From NCBI GenBank assembly GCA_937879875.1, contig CALFMN010000207.1, positions 1-20,996 on the forward strand: DNA of 20,996 bases, read 5' to 3'. Positions 13,491-20,996 of the stretch are shown piece by piece; position 1 is the stretch's first letter; every line of letters starts with the position of its first letter. The translations under genes and the position numbers were made by a program. The DNA is from an uncultured Chloroflexota bacterium. Its GTDB lineage: Bacteria; Chloroflexota; Dehalococcoidia; CAUJGQ01. Under the pieces are notes generated by a model. That model made no database searches. It had not been told where the DNA came from and saw only the letters and a list, made by a program, of their open reading frames with translations.

Positions 13491-15280
13491 TGGACTCTGT
13501 GGACTCCGTCTGCTTCGGACGCTGGCGACAGCGGTCGCGCGCCGCCAGGCTGGATGGCTCCGTGCAGGGCCTCAGCGGATGGATAGAACGAACTCGTCGA
13601 GCGAGCCCCTTGCCGGTGCGCTGCGCATGACGCAACGTTGGCGCCGCGCAAGTGTTCGGCCTTTATCTGGTCGGCGAGGCGAATGGCCAGCGCAACGATC
13701 GTCAGCGTGGGGTTTGCGTACCCTCCGGTCGGAAACACCGAGCTGCCCGCAACGAAGAGGTTGCCGATGCCGTGTACGCGGCAATCCGAGCCCACAACAC
13801 CGCGGCGTGGATCGTCGTGCATGCGGGTCGTTCCCAGGTGATGGTGCGAGAGCGTGAGCGACCCTTCTTCAAGCGAAGGACGGTAGTAGCCGATGCCGGC
13901 GTTCGCGAACTCCTCGGCAAAGACGCCGAGCGCCCGGCGCAGATCCGCCCGATCTGCCTCGGTCCAGCACCATTCAATCCGCGCCCGCGGCTGCCCGAGG
14001 GGATCGCGTGTGGGCGCGAGCGTGACACGGTTTTCGGGATGCGGCGCCTGCTCGGTCAGGCAGACCGTATCGAACGCGACGAAGCCCCGGCCGCCGGCCG
14101 GCCCGGCCGACCAGCCGCCCCAGCCCACCTGCGGAAGAAACGGTTGCTGTTTGCTGAGCCAGCGCAGCGCCAGCGGCCCAAAATAGCGGCCGCGGCGACG
14201 AACGCACGCGAGTTGGGTGCGCCCGCTGGGGCGGAAGAGTCTGTCCGGGCGCCGCACGAGCCGCCAGGCGCAGACAGCCGCCGCAATCTCCCTCGGTCCG
14301 GGGATGGGATACAGCATCAGGCCCAGATTCGGCAGCCGCTCTCGCCGGCTGGCCGCGTCTGCCGGGGCGAGGTGACCCATGACCGGAACCCCGCGCGCGC
14401 TGCCGATGTCGTACAGCGCCGCCCTGCGAAGCGTAGACGCAGCGAAGGGAACGAGGATGCCGGTGCCGACCTGGGGATGCTCCATCAAGCAGCGGCCGAC
14501 CAGATCGTGCGCGTTGCCGAGTCCCGCTCCATATCGCTCGTTCGAGAGCAGCAACAGTCGCGCATTCTCGATCCCACCCAGCGCCAGCACGAACGTTCGC
14601 GCCGCTACCGCGAAGCGGCGCCCGTTGCGGGCCGCGACACAGGCCCGTGTCACCGCCGTCCCGTAGGCGTTGGTTTGGAGTTGCAGCACGGTCGCGTGCG
14701 TGTACAGCACGACCTGCCGGCCCGTCAGCAGCTCGTCGCGATAGCGCGATGTAAACAGCGAGCGAGGACCGAACTGAAAGACCCTGGTGCCGATGTGGCC
14801 GCCACGAAGCGGCAGGATCGGGGTGCGCCCCGTTTGCCAGTCCGCACCGTCGTAGGCGAAGGGCCCAGCCCCGCAGGCGGTTTGGGCGCGGCGATAGAAG
14901 GGCAATACCTCGGCGAAGCCGAACGGCCAGCCGCTGTGCGGCATCCAGCCACGCCGTTCGAAGTCGATCGGGCTGAGCGGCAGGTAGCGCGCGGCCGGGC
15001 GCCGGAAGCCGATGCGTACCGCCCATTCGTTCGCCGTGCCGCCCACCTGGCGCCGGCGCGTTTCGGGCAGCGGCGTGGTCCAATCGCCGCAAACCTCTCC
15101 GTCGCTCAAGTCCTGTGCGTGGGCGTCGGCTTCGAGGCTGCCGCTTTCGAGCAGGCAGATGCGCAGGCGCGTGCCCTGCAACTCGCGCGCCAGCGTGATA
15201 CCGGCAGGCCCGGCGCCGATGATGCAAACGTCGGCTTCGACGACGGCTTCGGCGGGCAGCGCGTTCGCGTCGATCAACAT
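13487..15280 (-). CDS. GMC oxidoreductase, FAD-dependent (copy 2)
   Basis: The frame is open to 15517, but the ATG at 15280 is chosen because the protein then begins MLIDANALPAEA, matching the paralogue at 10525-12243 from its first residue. The 597-residue product has ADVCIIGAGPAGITLAREL (16-34), LLESG (43-47), GGTA (80-83), SGWPF, IENARLLLLSN and HHHLGTTRMHDDP (479-491), then FVAGSSVFPTGGYANPTLT. The His block falls at the same residue number as in copy 1, so the two differ by substitutions rather than indels. A non-conserved tail of about 25 extra residues follows. The stop overlaps the LLM oxidoreductase start by ATGA, and the start overlaps the end of a 59-codon small ORF. It is presumed to be a cytoplasmic FAD enzyme acting on a sugar or polyol hydroxyl, with a substrate different from copy 1. 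Confidence 0.9.
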   Translation of the reverse strand: MLIDANALPAEAVVEADVCIIGAGPAGITLARELQGTRLRICLLESGSLEADAHAQDLSDGEVCGDWTTPLPETRRRQVGGTANEWAVRIGFRRPAARYLPLSPIDFERRGWMPHSGWPFGFAEVLPFYRRAQTACGAGPFAYDGADWQTGRTPILPLRGGHIGTRVFQFGPRSLFTSRYRDELLTGRQVVLYTHATVLQLQTNAYGTAVTRACVAARNGRRFAVAARTFVLALGGIENARLLLLSNERYGAGLGNAHDLVGRCLMEHPQVGTGILVPFAASTLRRAALYDIGSARGVPVMGHLAPADAASRRERLPNLGLMLYPIPGPREIAAAVCAWRLVRRPDRLFRPSGRTQLACVRRRGRYFGPLALRWLSKQQPFLPQVGWGGWSAGPAGGRGFVAFDTVCLTEQAPHPENRVTLAPTRDPLGQPRARIEWCWTEADRADLRRALGVFAEEFANAGIGYYRPSLEEGSLTLSHHHLGTTRMHDDPRRGVVGSDCRVHGIGNLFVAGSSVFPTGGYANPTLTIVALAIRLADQIKAEHLRGANVASCAAHRQGARSTSSFYPSAEALHGAIQPGGARPLSPASEADGVHRVQ

Positions 15281-15453
15281 CCAATCGACCACCCCTCGGC
15301 GACTGCGGCCATGAGATAAGACTCCAGCACCAGCGCGACGTCCCTGTCCGCGGCGGACATGCTGCCGAAGCATCCCGACGGTCCGTCGCATACCCCGTTC
15401 GGTGCGTCCCGCTGGTTGTGAAAAGAGCTGGACCACGCGAGACTGATCGCCAT
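15274..15453 (-). CDS. Small ORF (59 aa) coupled to GMC copy 2
   Basis: The ATG at 15453 is preceded by GGAGG with five bases spacing, a near-ideal ribosome site. The frame of 59 codons ends at a TGA that overlaps the GMC start (ATGTTGA), so termination and reinitiation would coincide. The peptide has three cysteines (22, 28, 59), a hydrophilic Gly/Pro/Asn part at about 12-31, and a predicted amphipathic helix SAADRDVALVLESYLMAAVA (33-52) before the end WSIGC. About four fifths of its third codon positions are G or C, as in neighbours. I recognise no family. It could be a small accessory or substrate peptide, a coupling leader, or chance. It occupies most of the 226-bp gap that otherwise lacks a gene. 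Confidence 0.45.
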   Translation of the reverse strand: MAISLAWSSSFHNQRDAPNGVCDGPSGCFGSMSAADRDVALVLESYLMAAVAEGWSIGC

Positions 15454-15506
15454 CCGCGCCTCCGGGGCAGACCTCTTTTAGCGAAGCGTCAGCCCGCCGC
15501 CGCGCT

Positions 15507-16826
15507 CTACGACGCAACCCCCGCTGGCGCCAAGGCCTCGATGCCGAAGCGACGGGCCTGCTCCCCGCGCAGCCAGTCGCACAGCCGGCCGGGCGGCAGC
15601 TCCACGTCGGCGTAGGTCAGCACCTGGTCGCGCGGCAGATCCCGCAGCAGCCGGCAGCCCTCCGCCACACCCATCGGCAGCAGCCCCTCGCGCGCCGTGA
15701 TGTCGGCGTTCTCGCACTGGCCGTAGGTCATGTAGCGGCCGATGCCGTCCAGCGTCTGGCCGGCCTTCAGGTCGATCTTCGCCGTGGCCACGACCTCGAC
15801 CCGCGGGCCGTCGATCGGCGCCATCACCGCGTCGTGGAAGAGCACGGCGCGCGCGAGCGAGAGCGGCGCCTCGAAGTGGCAAAGGTGATAGGGCGTGTAG
15901 AAGCTGTACAGCGGTCCTTCGCCCAGCTTGTACAGGTTCAGATAGTGGCGCTGCTTCGGGTCGTCGTGCGTGGCGAAGACGTAGACGCCGGGGCTCGGCT
16001 TCGCGCCGACGACGTAATCGACGATTCCGCCCAGCGCCTCCAGCTCTTCAATGTCGTAGAGCCGCGTCAGCTCGTCGACGTGGCCGCTGAAGTCGCGGCC
16101 GATCATGCCGCGCTGCGAGACGCGCATGCCGGTGCCGTTGGCCACGATCGCCTGCTCGAACGAGATCTTGGTGCCGTCCGCGAAGCTCGTCACCATCGAA
16201 GGCGTTTGGCCCCAGCGTTTGGCGAAGCCTTCCTGCGTGGTCGGGTTGCGGTAGGGGTCTTGCAACCCCTTGATGTTGCCGCATACCAACGGCCGCAGAC
16301 CGATGCTCTTGACGAAGCGGAAGAGATTCATCTCGACGCCGGGCTGGTCGCCATCGCAGGTGCTGAGCACGACGCCGGCGCGGTCGGCGTAGGTTTTGAG
16401 GATCGGGCCGACCGTGCCGTCCAGCTCGGCGTTCATGAGAATAACGTGCTTGCGGTGCTCGATCGCCTTCATCACGACCTGCGCCGCGTGCTCGACCGTG
16501 CCCGTGACCTCGATCAACGCGTCGATGCGGCCCGACTCGCAGAGCAGCAGCGGGTCTTGTGTGACGGCGGGCGTGCTCGACTCGATCGCGCGGTCGAGGC
16601 CGGAGACGTGCGTTACCTCCACGACCTCGTCCAGCCCCGCCTCCACGTAGGCGCGGCGGGCGTTAGGTACGGTGCGGTTGGCAATGGCGGCCAGCGTCAT
16701 GCCGGGGACGGAGTTGACGATCTGGTTGGCGAGACCACGCGCCATGAAGCCGGCGCCGATCATGCCCACCCTGATCGGGTCGTGCGCCGCTTCGCGGGCG
16801 CGGAGGGCCGAATCGACGATAATCAC
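15507..16826 (-). CDS. Rossmann-fold oxidoreductase with C-terminal SAF domain
   Basis: The 439-residue protein starts at a GTG that overlaps the previous stop (GTGA), supported by GGGAG seven bases upstream. The N-terminus is an NAD(P)-binding domain with VGMIGAGFMARGL (20-32), followed by a homoserine-dehydrogenase-like segment containing DALIEVTGTVEHA (102-114), VILMNAELDGTVGP (128-141) and STCDGDQPGVEMNL (155-168). A C-terminal SAF-like domain (about 344-415) contains AKIDLKAGQTLDGIGRY and ends LPPGRLCDWLR. Proteins of this layout are often named SAF-domain or homoserine dehydrogenase-like proteins and recur beside nucleotide-sugar genes, but their reaction is not settled. Its coupling to an RmlC-like epimerase points to a reduction or rearrangement of a keto-sugar nucleotide. 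It is unlikely to be a true homoserine dehydrogenase, given the context and the SAF domain. Confidence 0.8.
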   Translation of the reverse strand: MIIVDSALRAREAAHDPIRVGMIGAGFMARGLANQIVNSVPGMTLAAIANRTVPNARRAYVEAGLDEVVEVTHVSGLDRAIESSTPAVTQDPLLLCESGRIDALIEVTGTVEHAAQVVMKAIEHRKHVILMNAELDGTVGPILKTYADRAGVVLSTCDGDQPGVEMNLFRFVKSIGLRPLVCGNIKGLQDPYRNPTTQEGFAKRWGQTPSMVTSFADGTKISFEQAIVANGTGMRVSQRGMIGRDFSGHVDELTRLYDIEELEALGGIVDYVVGAKPSPGVYVFATHDDPKQRHYLNLYKLGEGPLYSFYTPYHLCHFEAPLSLARAVLFHDAVMAPIDGPRVEVVATAKIDLKAGQTLDGIGRYMTYGQCENADITAREGLLPMGVAEGCRLLRDLPRDQVLTYADVELPPGRLCDWLRGEQARRFGIEALAPAGVAS

Positions 16827-17371
16827 GCTCGCGCTCCCGCCAGCGCCGCCAGCAGCGGCCAGCCGGCATCCTTGTCCGAAATCACGCGCACCGGCAGCGG
16901 CCAGGCGATGCCCAGCCGTGGGTCGTCGTAGCGCATGCCGCGCTCCTGGCCCGGCGCGTAGAACTCGCTCACCTGGTAGGCGACTTCCGTGCTGTCCTCC
17001 AGCGTCTCATAGCCGTGCGCGAACAGCTCCGGCACGTAGAGGGCCAGGTGGTTTGCGGCGGTGAGGTGGACGCCCGCGTGCTGCAGATAGGTGGGCGAAT
17101 CGGGCCGCAGATCGACGATCACGTCGTAGATCGCACCGCGCGTGCAGCGCACCAGCTTGACCTCGGCCGAAGGCGGCAACTGATAGTGCATGCCGCGCAG
17201 GGTGCCGCGCTGGTAGTTGAACGACGTGTTGCACTGCGCCACGGCGGGCTGCAGGCCGTGCTGGCGGAACTCGTCGGCGCAGAACGTGCGGGCGAAGAAG
17301 CCGCGCTGGTCGCCGCGCTCTTCCAGCCCGACGATAAAGGCGCCGGCTAGCTGCGTTTCCGTGAACTGCAT
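16823..17371 (-). CDS. dTDP-4-dehydrorhamnose 3,5-epimerase (RmlC) family protein
   Basis: The 182-residue cupin has the RmlC layout: DQRGFFARTF (21-30), TLRGMHYQ (57-64) with the catalytic His62, Lys72 in EVKLVRCTRGAIYDVIVDLR, FAHGYETLED (117-126), Tyr132 in VAYQVSEFYAP and DDPRLGIAWP (149-158). The His-Tyr catalytic pair is retained, so epimerase activity on a 4-keto-6-deoxy sugar nucleotide is expected. The partner nucleotide is probably CDP here, since the operon encodes a glucose-1-phosphate cytidylyltransferase and no thymidylyltransferase is seen. GGGAG six bases before the ATG supports the start. The stop overlaps the next gene by GTGA. Whether it epimerises C3, C5 or both cannot be told. 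Confidence 0.88.
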   Translation of the reverse strand: MQFTETQLAGAFIVGLEERGDQRGFFARTFCADEFRQHGLQPAVAQCNTSFNYQRGTLRGMHYQLPPSAEVKLVRCTRGAIYDVIVDLRPDSPTYLQHAGVHLTAANHLALYVPELFAHGYETLEDSTEVAYQVSEFYAPGQERGMRYDDPRLGIAWPLPVRVISDKDAGWPLLAALAGARA

Positions 17372-17437
17372 CCTGATCTCCCGTTTTGCAGTTTGGTCGG
17401 CGACGCCGGCGGGCGCCGCCGCAGTCTGTTCGAGCCG

Positions 17438-18469
17438 TTATCGCGTTGCCTGCTCGGCCCGCGCCACGAAGCGCAGGCTGGCGTCGACCGCGCCCGCCTC
17501 GCGCAGCCGTTGCAGGTGCGCCAGGCGTACGCAGCCCTCGGCGCTGCTGAAGTGCACACGCTGCAGGTTGGCGGCGAGATCGTCGACGCCGCGGCGCAGG
17601 TCGAAAGCGCAGGTGAACCCTGGCAGCAGCGCGCGGATCTTGTCGAAGCGCACGCGGTAGCTGCGCTTGTCCGCTCCGGCTCCTTCCGCAATACTCAGCG
17701 TCGCGCCGGGCGTCAGCTCCGCGATCGCCCGCGCCACGTCGATGATCTTGTAGTTCTGCTCGTCGGCGCCGACGTTGATGATCGCGCCGTTGATGCGGGC
17801 CGCCGGCGCACCCAGCGCCAGGGTGAACGCCTGGGCGATGTCGCGGATATGGACGAGCGGACGCCAGGCCGAGCCGTCGCTGTTGAGCTGGATACGGCCG
17901 CTCAGCAGCGCGCCCGTAACCAGATCGTTCACCACCAGGTCGGTGCGCAGGTTGGGCGAGTAGCCGAACGCCGTGGCGTTGCGGAACGACACGACACAGA
18001 AATCGTCCGTGGCCAGCGCCGCAAGCTCCCCCTCTGCCTGAATCTTGGAGATGCCATAGGGCGTCACGGGGTGCGGCTCGGAGCCCTCATCCACCCAGTC
18101 CTGCACGGCGGCCCCGTAGGCGCTGCACGAGGACGAGTTGAGGAAGCGCCGCACGCCGGCCTCGCGCGCCAGGCGGGCCAGCCGCACCGTGGCCGCCACG
18201 TTCACCGCGTAGGTCAACTCCGGGTCGAGATGGCCGAGCGGATCGTTGGACAGGTTAGCGAGATGCACGATCGCGTCGATGCCGGCGAGGTCGTCCGGCT
18301 GCACGTCGCGCAGATCGCGCTCGAGCGTCGGCACCGCCGGTCCGTCTTCGAGGCGGCCATCCACGAACAGGCCGCTGTCCAGCCCGCGCACCTCGTGCCC
18401 CGCCTCAAGCAGCGCCGACACCATGACCGGGCCGATGTAGCCAAGATTGCCGGTAACCAGTACGCGCAT
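17438..18469 (-). CDS. NAD-dependent epimerase/dehydratase (extended SDR)
   Basis: The 343-residue extended short-chain dehydrogenase acts on a nucleotide sugar. It shows the cofactor loop VTGNLGYIG (5-13), the AIVHLANLSNDP region, the catalytic Ser in NSSSCSAYG (111-119), and Tyr138-GISK-Lys142. RPLVHIRDIAQAF, the usual sugar-binding segment, is present. It lacks the GHTGFKG loop of classical CDP-glucose 4,6-dehydratase (RfbG), so it is more like a UDP/CDP-sugar 4-epimerase or reductase. It could still serve as the dehydratase of this pathway, since none other is visible. It starts 10 bp after the cytidylyltransferase gene and is followed 66 bp later by the RmlC-like gene. Its start has only a weak AAAGG. 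The C-terminal 45 residues are less conserved. Confidence 0.87.
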   Translation of the reverse strand: MRVLVTGNLGYIGPVMVSALLEAGHEVRGLDSGLFVDGRLEDGPAVPTLERDLRDVQPDDLAGIDAIVHLANLSNDPLGHLDPELTYAVNVAATVRLARLAREAGVRRFLNSSSCSAYGAAVQDWVDEGSEPHPVTPYGISKIQAEGELAALATDDFCVVSFRNATAFGYSPNLRTDLVVNDLVTGALLSGRIQLNSDGSAWRPLVHIRDIAQAFTLALGAPAARINGAIINVGADEQNYKIIDVARAIAELTPGATLSIAEGAGADKRSYRVRFDKIRALLPGFTCAFDLRRGVDDLAANLQRVHFSSAEGCVRLAHLQRLREAGAVDASLRFVARAEQATR

Positions 18470-18479
18470 ACCTTTGCCC

Positions 18480-19331
18480 CTATACGCCGCTGGCGGCGCG
18501 GATCTCGCTGACGCCGGCGGCGTGCATGTGCTGGCGCATAGTCAGCATCTCGTCCAGCATCTCGCGGTCTTTCGGCGTGTCCATGCACTGCCAGAAGCCC
18601 TCGTGCTGGAAGATGCGCAACTCGTCGTCCGTGGCCAGCCGCTCGAGCGGGCCGCGCTCGAGCACGCAGTCGTCGTCCCATGCGAGGTAGTCGAAGATCG
18701 CGCGATTGAAGACGAAGAAACCGCCGTTGACGTAGCCCTGGCCGGCGCGCGGGTTCAGCGTCGGCTTCTCCGCGAAGCGAGCGACACGCGACTCTTCGCC
18801 GAGAATGAACTCGCCGAAGCGGGCCGGCGGATGCACGCCTGTCACGGTCGCCACGCGCCCGTGTGACTGGTGGAAGGCGATCAACGCGTCGAGATCGACG
18901 TCGCAGACGCCGTCGCCGTAGGTGCAGAGAAAGTACGGGCTCTGCACGTACTGCATGACGCGGCGGATGCGGGCGCCGGTCTGCGCCTCGATGCCGGTTT
19001 CGGCGCAGGTCACCTCCCAGTCGACGGCGTCGCGCATATGCGTGATCAGGCGCGGCTCGCCGTGATTGAGCTGCAGCGTGAAGTCGTTGTTGTGCGTGCG
19101 GTAGTTGAGAAAGTAGTCCCGGATCATCTCGCCCTTGTAGCCGAGGCAGAGCACGAACCGGTTCAGGCCGAAGCCCGCGTAGTGCTCCATGATGTGCCAG
19201 AGGATCGGCCGGCCGCCGACTTTGACCAGCGGCTTGGGAATGATGTCGGTGTCCGGCGCAAGCCGCGTGCCGCGGCCGCCGCACAGAATCACGACTTCGG
19301 GCGGCCGCTCGTGCAGTCCGTTTTTTGCCAT
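18480..19331 (-). CDS. rfbF: Glucose-1-phosphate cytidylyltransferase
   Basis: The 283-residue nucleotidyltransferase carries VVILCGGRGTRL (13-24) with Lys33 in PKPLVKVGG, the usual sugar-phosphate nucleotidyltransferase signature, and later CTYGDGVCDVD, FAEKP and QCMDTPKDRE. The GYKGEMIRDYF (64-74) and NNDFTLQL (81-88) stretches fit the RfbF subgroup, which makes CDP-glucose from CTP and glucose 1-phosphate, rather than thymidylyl- or uridylyltransferases. The product would feed the downstream SDR, epimerase and SAF oxidoreductase. AGGAGG seven bases before the ATG is one of the strongest ribosome sites in the operon. The protein is about 25 residues longer than enterobacterial RfbF, from a short N-terminal and a C-terminal extension. 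Confidence 0.92.
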   Translation of the reverse strand: MAKNGLHERPPEVVILCGGRGTRLAPDTDIIPKPLVKVGGRPILWHIMEHYAGFGLNRFVLCLGYKGEMIRDYFLNYRTHNNDFTLQLNHGEPRLITHMRDAVDWEVTCAETGIEAQTGARIRRVMQYVQSPYFLCTYGDGVCDVDLDALIAFHQSHGRVATVTGVHPPARFGEFILGEESRVARFAEKPTLNPRAGQGYVNGGFFVFNRAIFDYLAWDDDCVLERGPLERLATDDELRIFQHEGFWQCMDTPKDREMLDEMLTMRQHMHAAGVSEIRAASGV

Positions 19332-19382
19332 CTCGTTCCCTCCTCCCCACGCCGCGTGCGCCCGGCTGGGGCGCCGCCTCGG

Positions 19383-20645
19383 CTAGGCCGAGCGCACGCA
19401 GACCGGCGCTGTCTCGCTGCGCAGCAGCGCCCGATAGGTTTCCTCGATCCGCGTGACCACGCTCCCGGCGCGGAAGCACGCCGCGCGCTGCCGCGCCGCT
19501 TCGCCCAGGCGCTCGCACAGCGGCGCATCCTCCAGCAGCCGCTGCATTGCGCCGCGCAGCGCGATCGGATCGCCCGGCGGCACCAGCACCCCGGTTTGCC
19601 CATCGGCCACCACGTCGACCAGACCGCCGATGCCGGAGGCGATCACCGGCCGGCCGGCCGCCATCGCTTCGAGCGCCACGATGCCGAACGTCTCGATGCC
19701 GATCGACGGCACCAGTCCGAACAGCGCGCCTTGCCACGCTGCGAGCACCGCTCCGTGCGGCCAGCCGCCCAATGCAAAGACGTTTGGCGGCAGGCGCGGC
19801 GGCGTGTCCGGGCAGCGGCGGCCGATCAGCACCAGCGGCGGCGCGTCGTCGAGCAGGGTATAGGCGCGGAACAGCACTTCGATGCCCTTGAAGCGGCGCA
19901 GATCGCCGACGAAAAGCAGATACGGCACTTCCGGCAGCCGTTTTGTGTACTCGTCGTATGCGGCCGGATCGCAGGCGACTCGCGGCTCTGACTCGGGCAG
20001 GAAGTTGGGGATGACCTCCCACGGCACGTCGCCTTCGGGCAGGCCGTTGCCCGTCGCCGTCGCCCGGCTCACCGCCAGGAACTTGTCCACGGCGCCGCGC
20101 TCGAAGCCCGCCGCGGCACGGTTGGCCAGCAGCGTCGCCACGCCCTTCGCCGCGCCGTAATGATCGGCGACGCAGCGCAGGCACTTGCGCAACTCCGGCC
20201 CGCTGCAGACGACGGTGTCGCGGTAGAGCAGATTCTTCTGCGCACAGACGAGGCTGAAGTCGTGCAGTGTCACCACGAGCCGGGCGCCGCTCAGACGCTT
20301 GATCGGGACGAACGAATGCACCAGCCAGTTGTGACCGTGGACGATCTGCGGCCGCTCGGCCTGCACCACACGGTGCAGCGCCAGCGTCAGCTCTGGGTCG
20401 GGCAGCGGCGGCGCGTGCCGGCGTCCAGCCTCGCTGAACAGCCATGCCGCGCGCTGCATGGTGCCCTTGATGCGGTAGACGCGCACGGCGCCGTCCCGCT
20501 CGAACTCCGCGAGACCATCGTGCCACAGCGTCGCCACGGCCACGCGATGACCGCGCGCGGCCAGCTCCGTGCTGAGCGTGCGGACATGTTGCTCCTCGCC
20601 GCCGATCGTCGGCGGATAGAACTGCGCCAGCATCAGGATACGCAT
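19383..20645 (-). CDS. GT4-type glycosyltransferase
   Basis: The 420-residue protein is a GT-B fold retaining glycosyltransferase. The N-terminal acceptor domain begins MRILMLAQFYPPTIGGEEQH (1-20) and carries HGHNW and VVTLHDF. The C-terminal donor domain has VGDLRRFKGIEVL (246-258) and the E-x7-E motif at Glu318 and Glu326 (IETFGIVALEAMAAGRPVIA). Four cysteines (134, 147, 155, 158) cluster in LVCAQKNLL and CSGPELRKCLRC, a pattern seen in a GT4 subset that may form a structural site. It presumably transfers a sugar to a lipid-linked acceptor on the cytoplasmic face of the membrane. AGGAG five bases before the ATG is within the end of the preceding reading frame, which it overlaps by 13 bp. 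Confidence 0.92.
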   Translation of the reverse strand: MRILMLAQFYPPTIGGEEQHVRTLSTELAARGHRVAVATLWHDGLAEFERDGAVRVYRIKGTMQRAAWLFSEAGRRHAPPLPDPELTLALHRVVQAERPQIVHGHNWLVHSFVPIKRLSGARLVVTLHDFSLVCAQKNLLYRDTVVCSGPELRKCLRCVADHYGAAKGVATLLANRAAAGFERGAVDKFLAVSRATATGNGLPEGDVPWEVIPNFLPESEPRVACDPAAYDEYTKRLPEVPYLLFVGDLRRFKGIEVLFRAYTLLDDAPPLVLIGRRCPDTPPRLPPNVFALGGWPHGAVLAAWQGALFGLVPSIGIETFGIVALEAMAAGRPVIASGIGGLVDVVADGQTGVLVPPGDPIALRGAMQRLLEDAPLCERLGEAARQRAACFRAGSVVTRIEETYRALLRSETAPVCVRSA

Positions 20646-20950
20646 GGCTGCTCCTCAAGCACATCGTGATAGAGCGCGAGCAGCCGGCGTGCACAGCCAT
20701 CCCAGGTCGGCAGCGCGACGGCCGCGTCCGCGGGTCGATCGATGTGCTGCGCCATCGCTGCGGCAATGGCCGCGGGCGAGCTGCGCAAGGGAATCGCCCG
20801 CGCGAGGCCGCGTTCGGCCAACTCGTGCAAGCCCGTGGTGTCGGCGACGAGCACCGGGCGCTGCAGCGCCAGCGCCTCCATCACCGCAACTGGATGCGCT
20901 TCGTACTCGCTGAGCAGCGTCACCAGATCGGCGCGGCGCAACACACCTCG
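20633..20950 (-). pseudogene. GT4 glycosyltransferase C-terminal fragment, 5' part missing
   Basis: The frame encodes the donor-binding end of a GT-B glycosyltransferase: RADLVTLLSEYEAHPVAVME with the E-x7-E pair, then RPVLVADTTGLHELAERG, and a final helix WDGCARRLLALYHDVLEEQP. Only about 100 of some 370 residues are present. Going upstream, an in-frame TGA occurs at 20951-20953, 43 bases before the window edge, and the sequence beyond it does not translate into recognisable glycosyltransferase in any frame. The gene is therefore either interrupted here by a frameshift, stop or insertion, or the assembly is wrong near this end. A GTG at 20944 could restart translation but would not give an active enzyme. 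It overlaps the next gene by 13 bp, so the 3' end is in its native operon context. Confidence 0.65.
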
Positions 20951-20996
20951 TCAGATGATGCTTGACACCGGTGGGTCGTTCGCCTGACCGACGCGC

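Noticed and set aside
10525..15280. Mycofactocin-type peptide cluster, suggested by GMC and small ORFs
   Set aside because: No radical SAM maturase, no MftB-like protein and no precursor-like C-terminus are seen; the GMC genes sit in a glycan operon instead.
13652..15319. 555-codon open frame on the plus strand
   Set aside because: Antisense to GMC copy 2; no family features and an Arg/Ala/Gln-rich composition.
15281..15517. N-terminal extension of GMC copy 2
   Set aside because: The paralogue starts at the equivalent MLIDAN residue, and the extension is Arg-rich with no similarity to it.
18214..20766. 850-codon open frame on the minus strand
   Set aside because: It spans three real genes in a different frame, and its translation is Arg-rich without motifs. 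Its length reflects the scarcity of stop codons in GC-rich DNA.

Overview
The window is GC-rich bacterial DNA that is almost fully coding. Three things point to a Chloroflexota-like or, less likely, actinobacterial chromosome: a class III cyclase of the kind usually fused to a regulatory C-terminus, a luciferase-like (LLM, F420-type) oxidoreductase, and -10 boxes placed directly at start codons as in leaderless genes. The phylum is an inference. No tRNA, rRNA, CRISPR array, phage gene or transposase gene was seen.

Left part (1-2903): a class III nucleotidyl cyclase cut by the left edge (minus), an SRPBCC-fold protein and a DUF1614-type membrane protein in a two-gene minus unit, then a divergent zinc-type medium-chain dehydrogenase (plus) behind a compact 88-bp promoter region.

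Catabolic cassette (about 2929-7544, plus): a promoter with two small palindromes 41 bp apart, then enoyl-CoA hydratase, a BoxB-like di-iron oxygenase, a GntR/FCD regulator and a benzoate-CoA ligase family enzyme. Together these read as an aerobic CoA-dependent route for benzoate or a similar aromatic acid: ligate to CoA, epoxidise the ring, hydrate or open it. The reductase BoxA and a full-length BoxC are not in the window. A 491-bp convergent region with only one doubtful small ORF follows.

Polysaccharide operon (8036 to the right edge, minus): in transcription order, a broken glycosyltransferase fragment, a GT4 glycosyltransferase, glucose-1-phosphate cytidylyltransferase, SDR epimerase/dehydratase, RmlC-like 3,5-epimerase, a Rossmann-SAF oxidoreductase, a 59-codon small ORF, GMC oxidoreductase, LLM oxidoreductase, a second GMC oxidoreductase, a Wzx-like flippase and a TylF-like methyltransferase-fold protein. 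Short gaps and 4-bp ATGA/GTGA overlaps show one long co-transcribed unit. It probably makes a CDP-activated deoxy or branched sugar, transfers it to a lipid-linked glycan, modifies it by oxidation and methylation, and flips it across the membrane.

The items most worth a second look are the BoxB-like cassette with its possible self-contained regulation, the GMC-LLM-GMC oxidoreductase block inside a glycan operon, and the small ORFs overlapping both GMC start codons.
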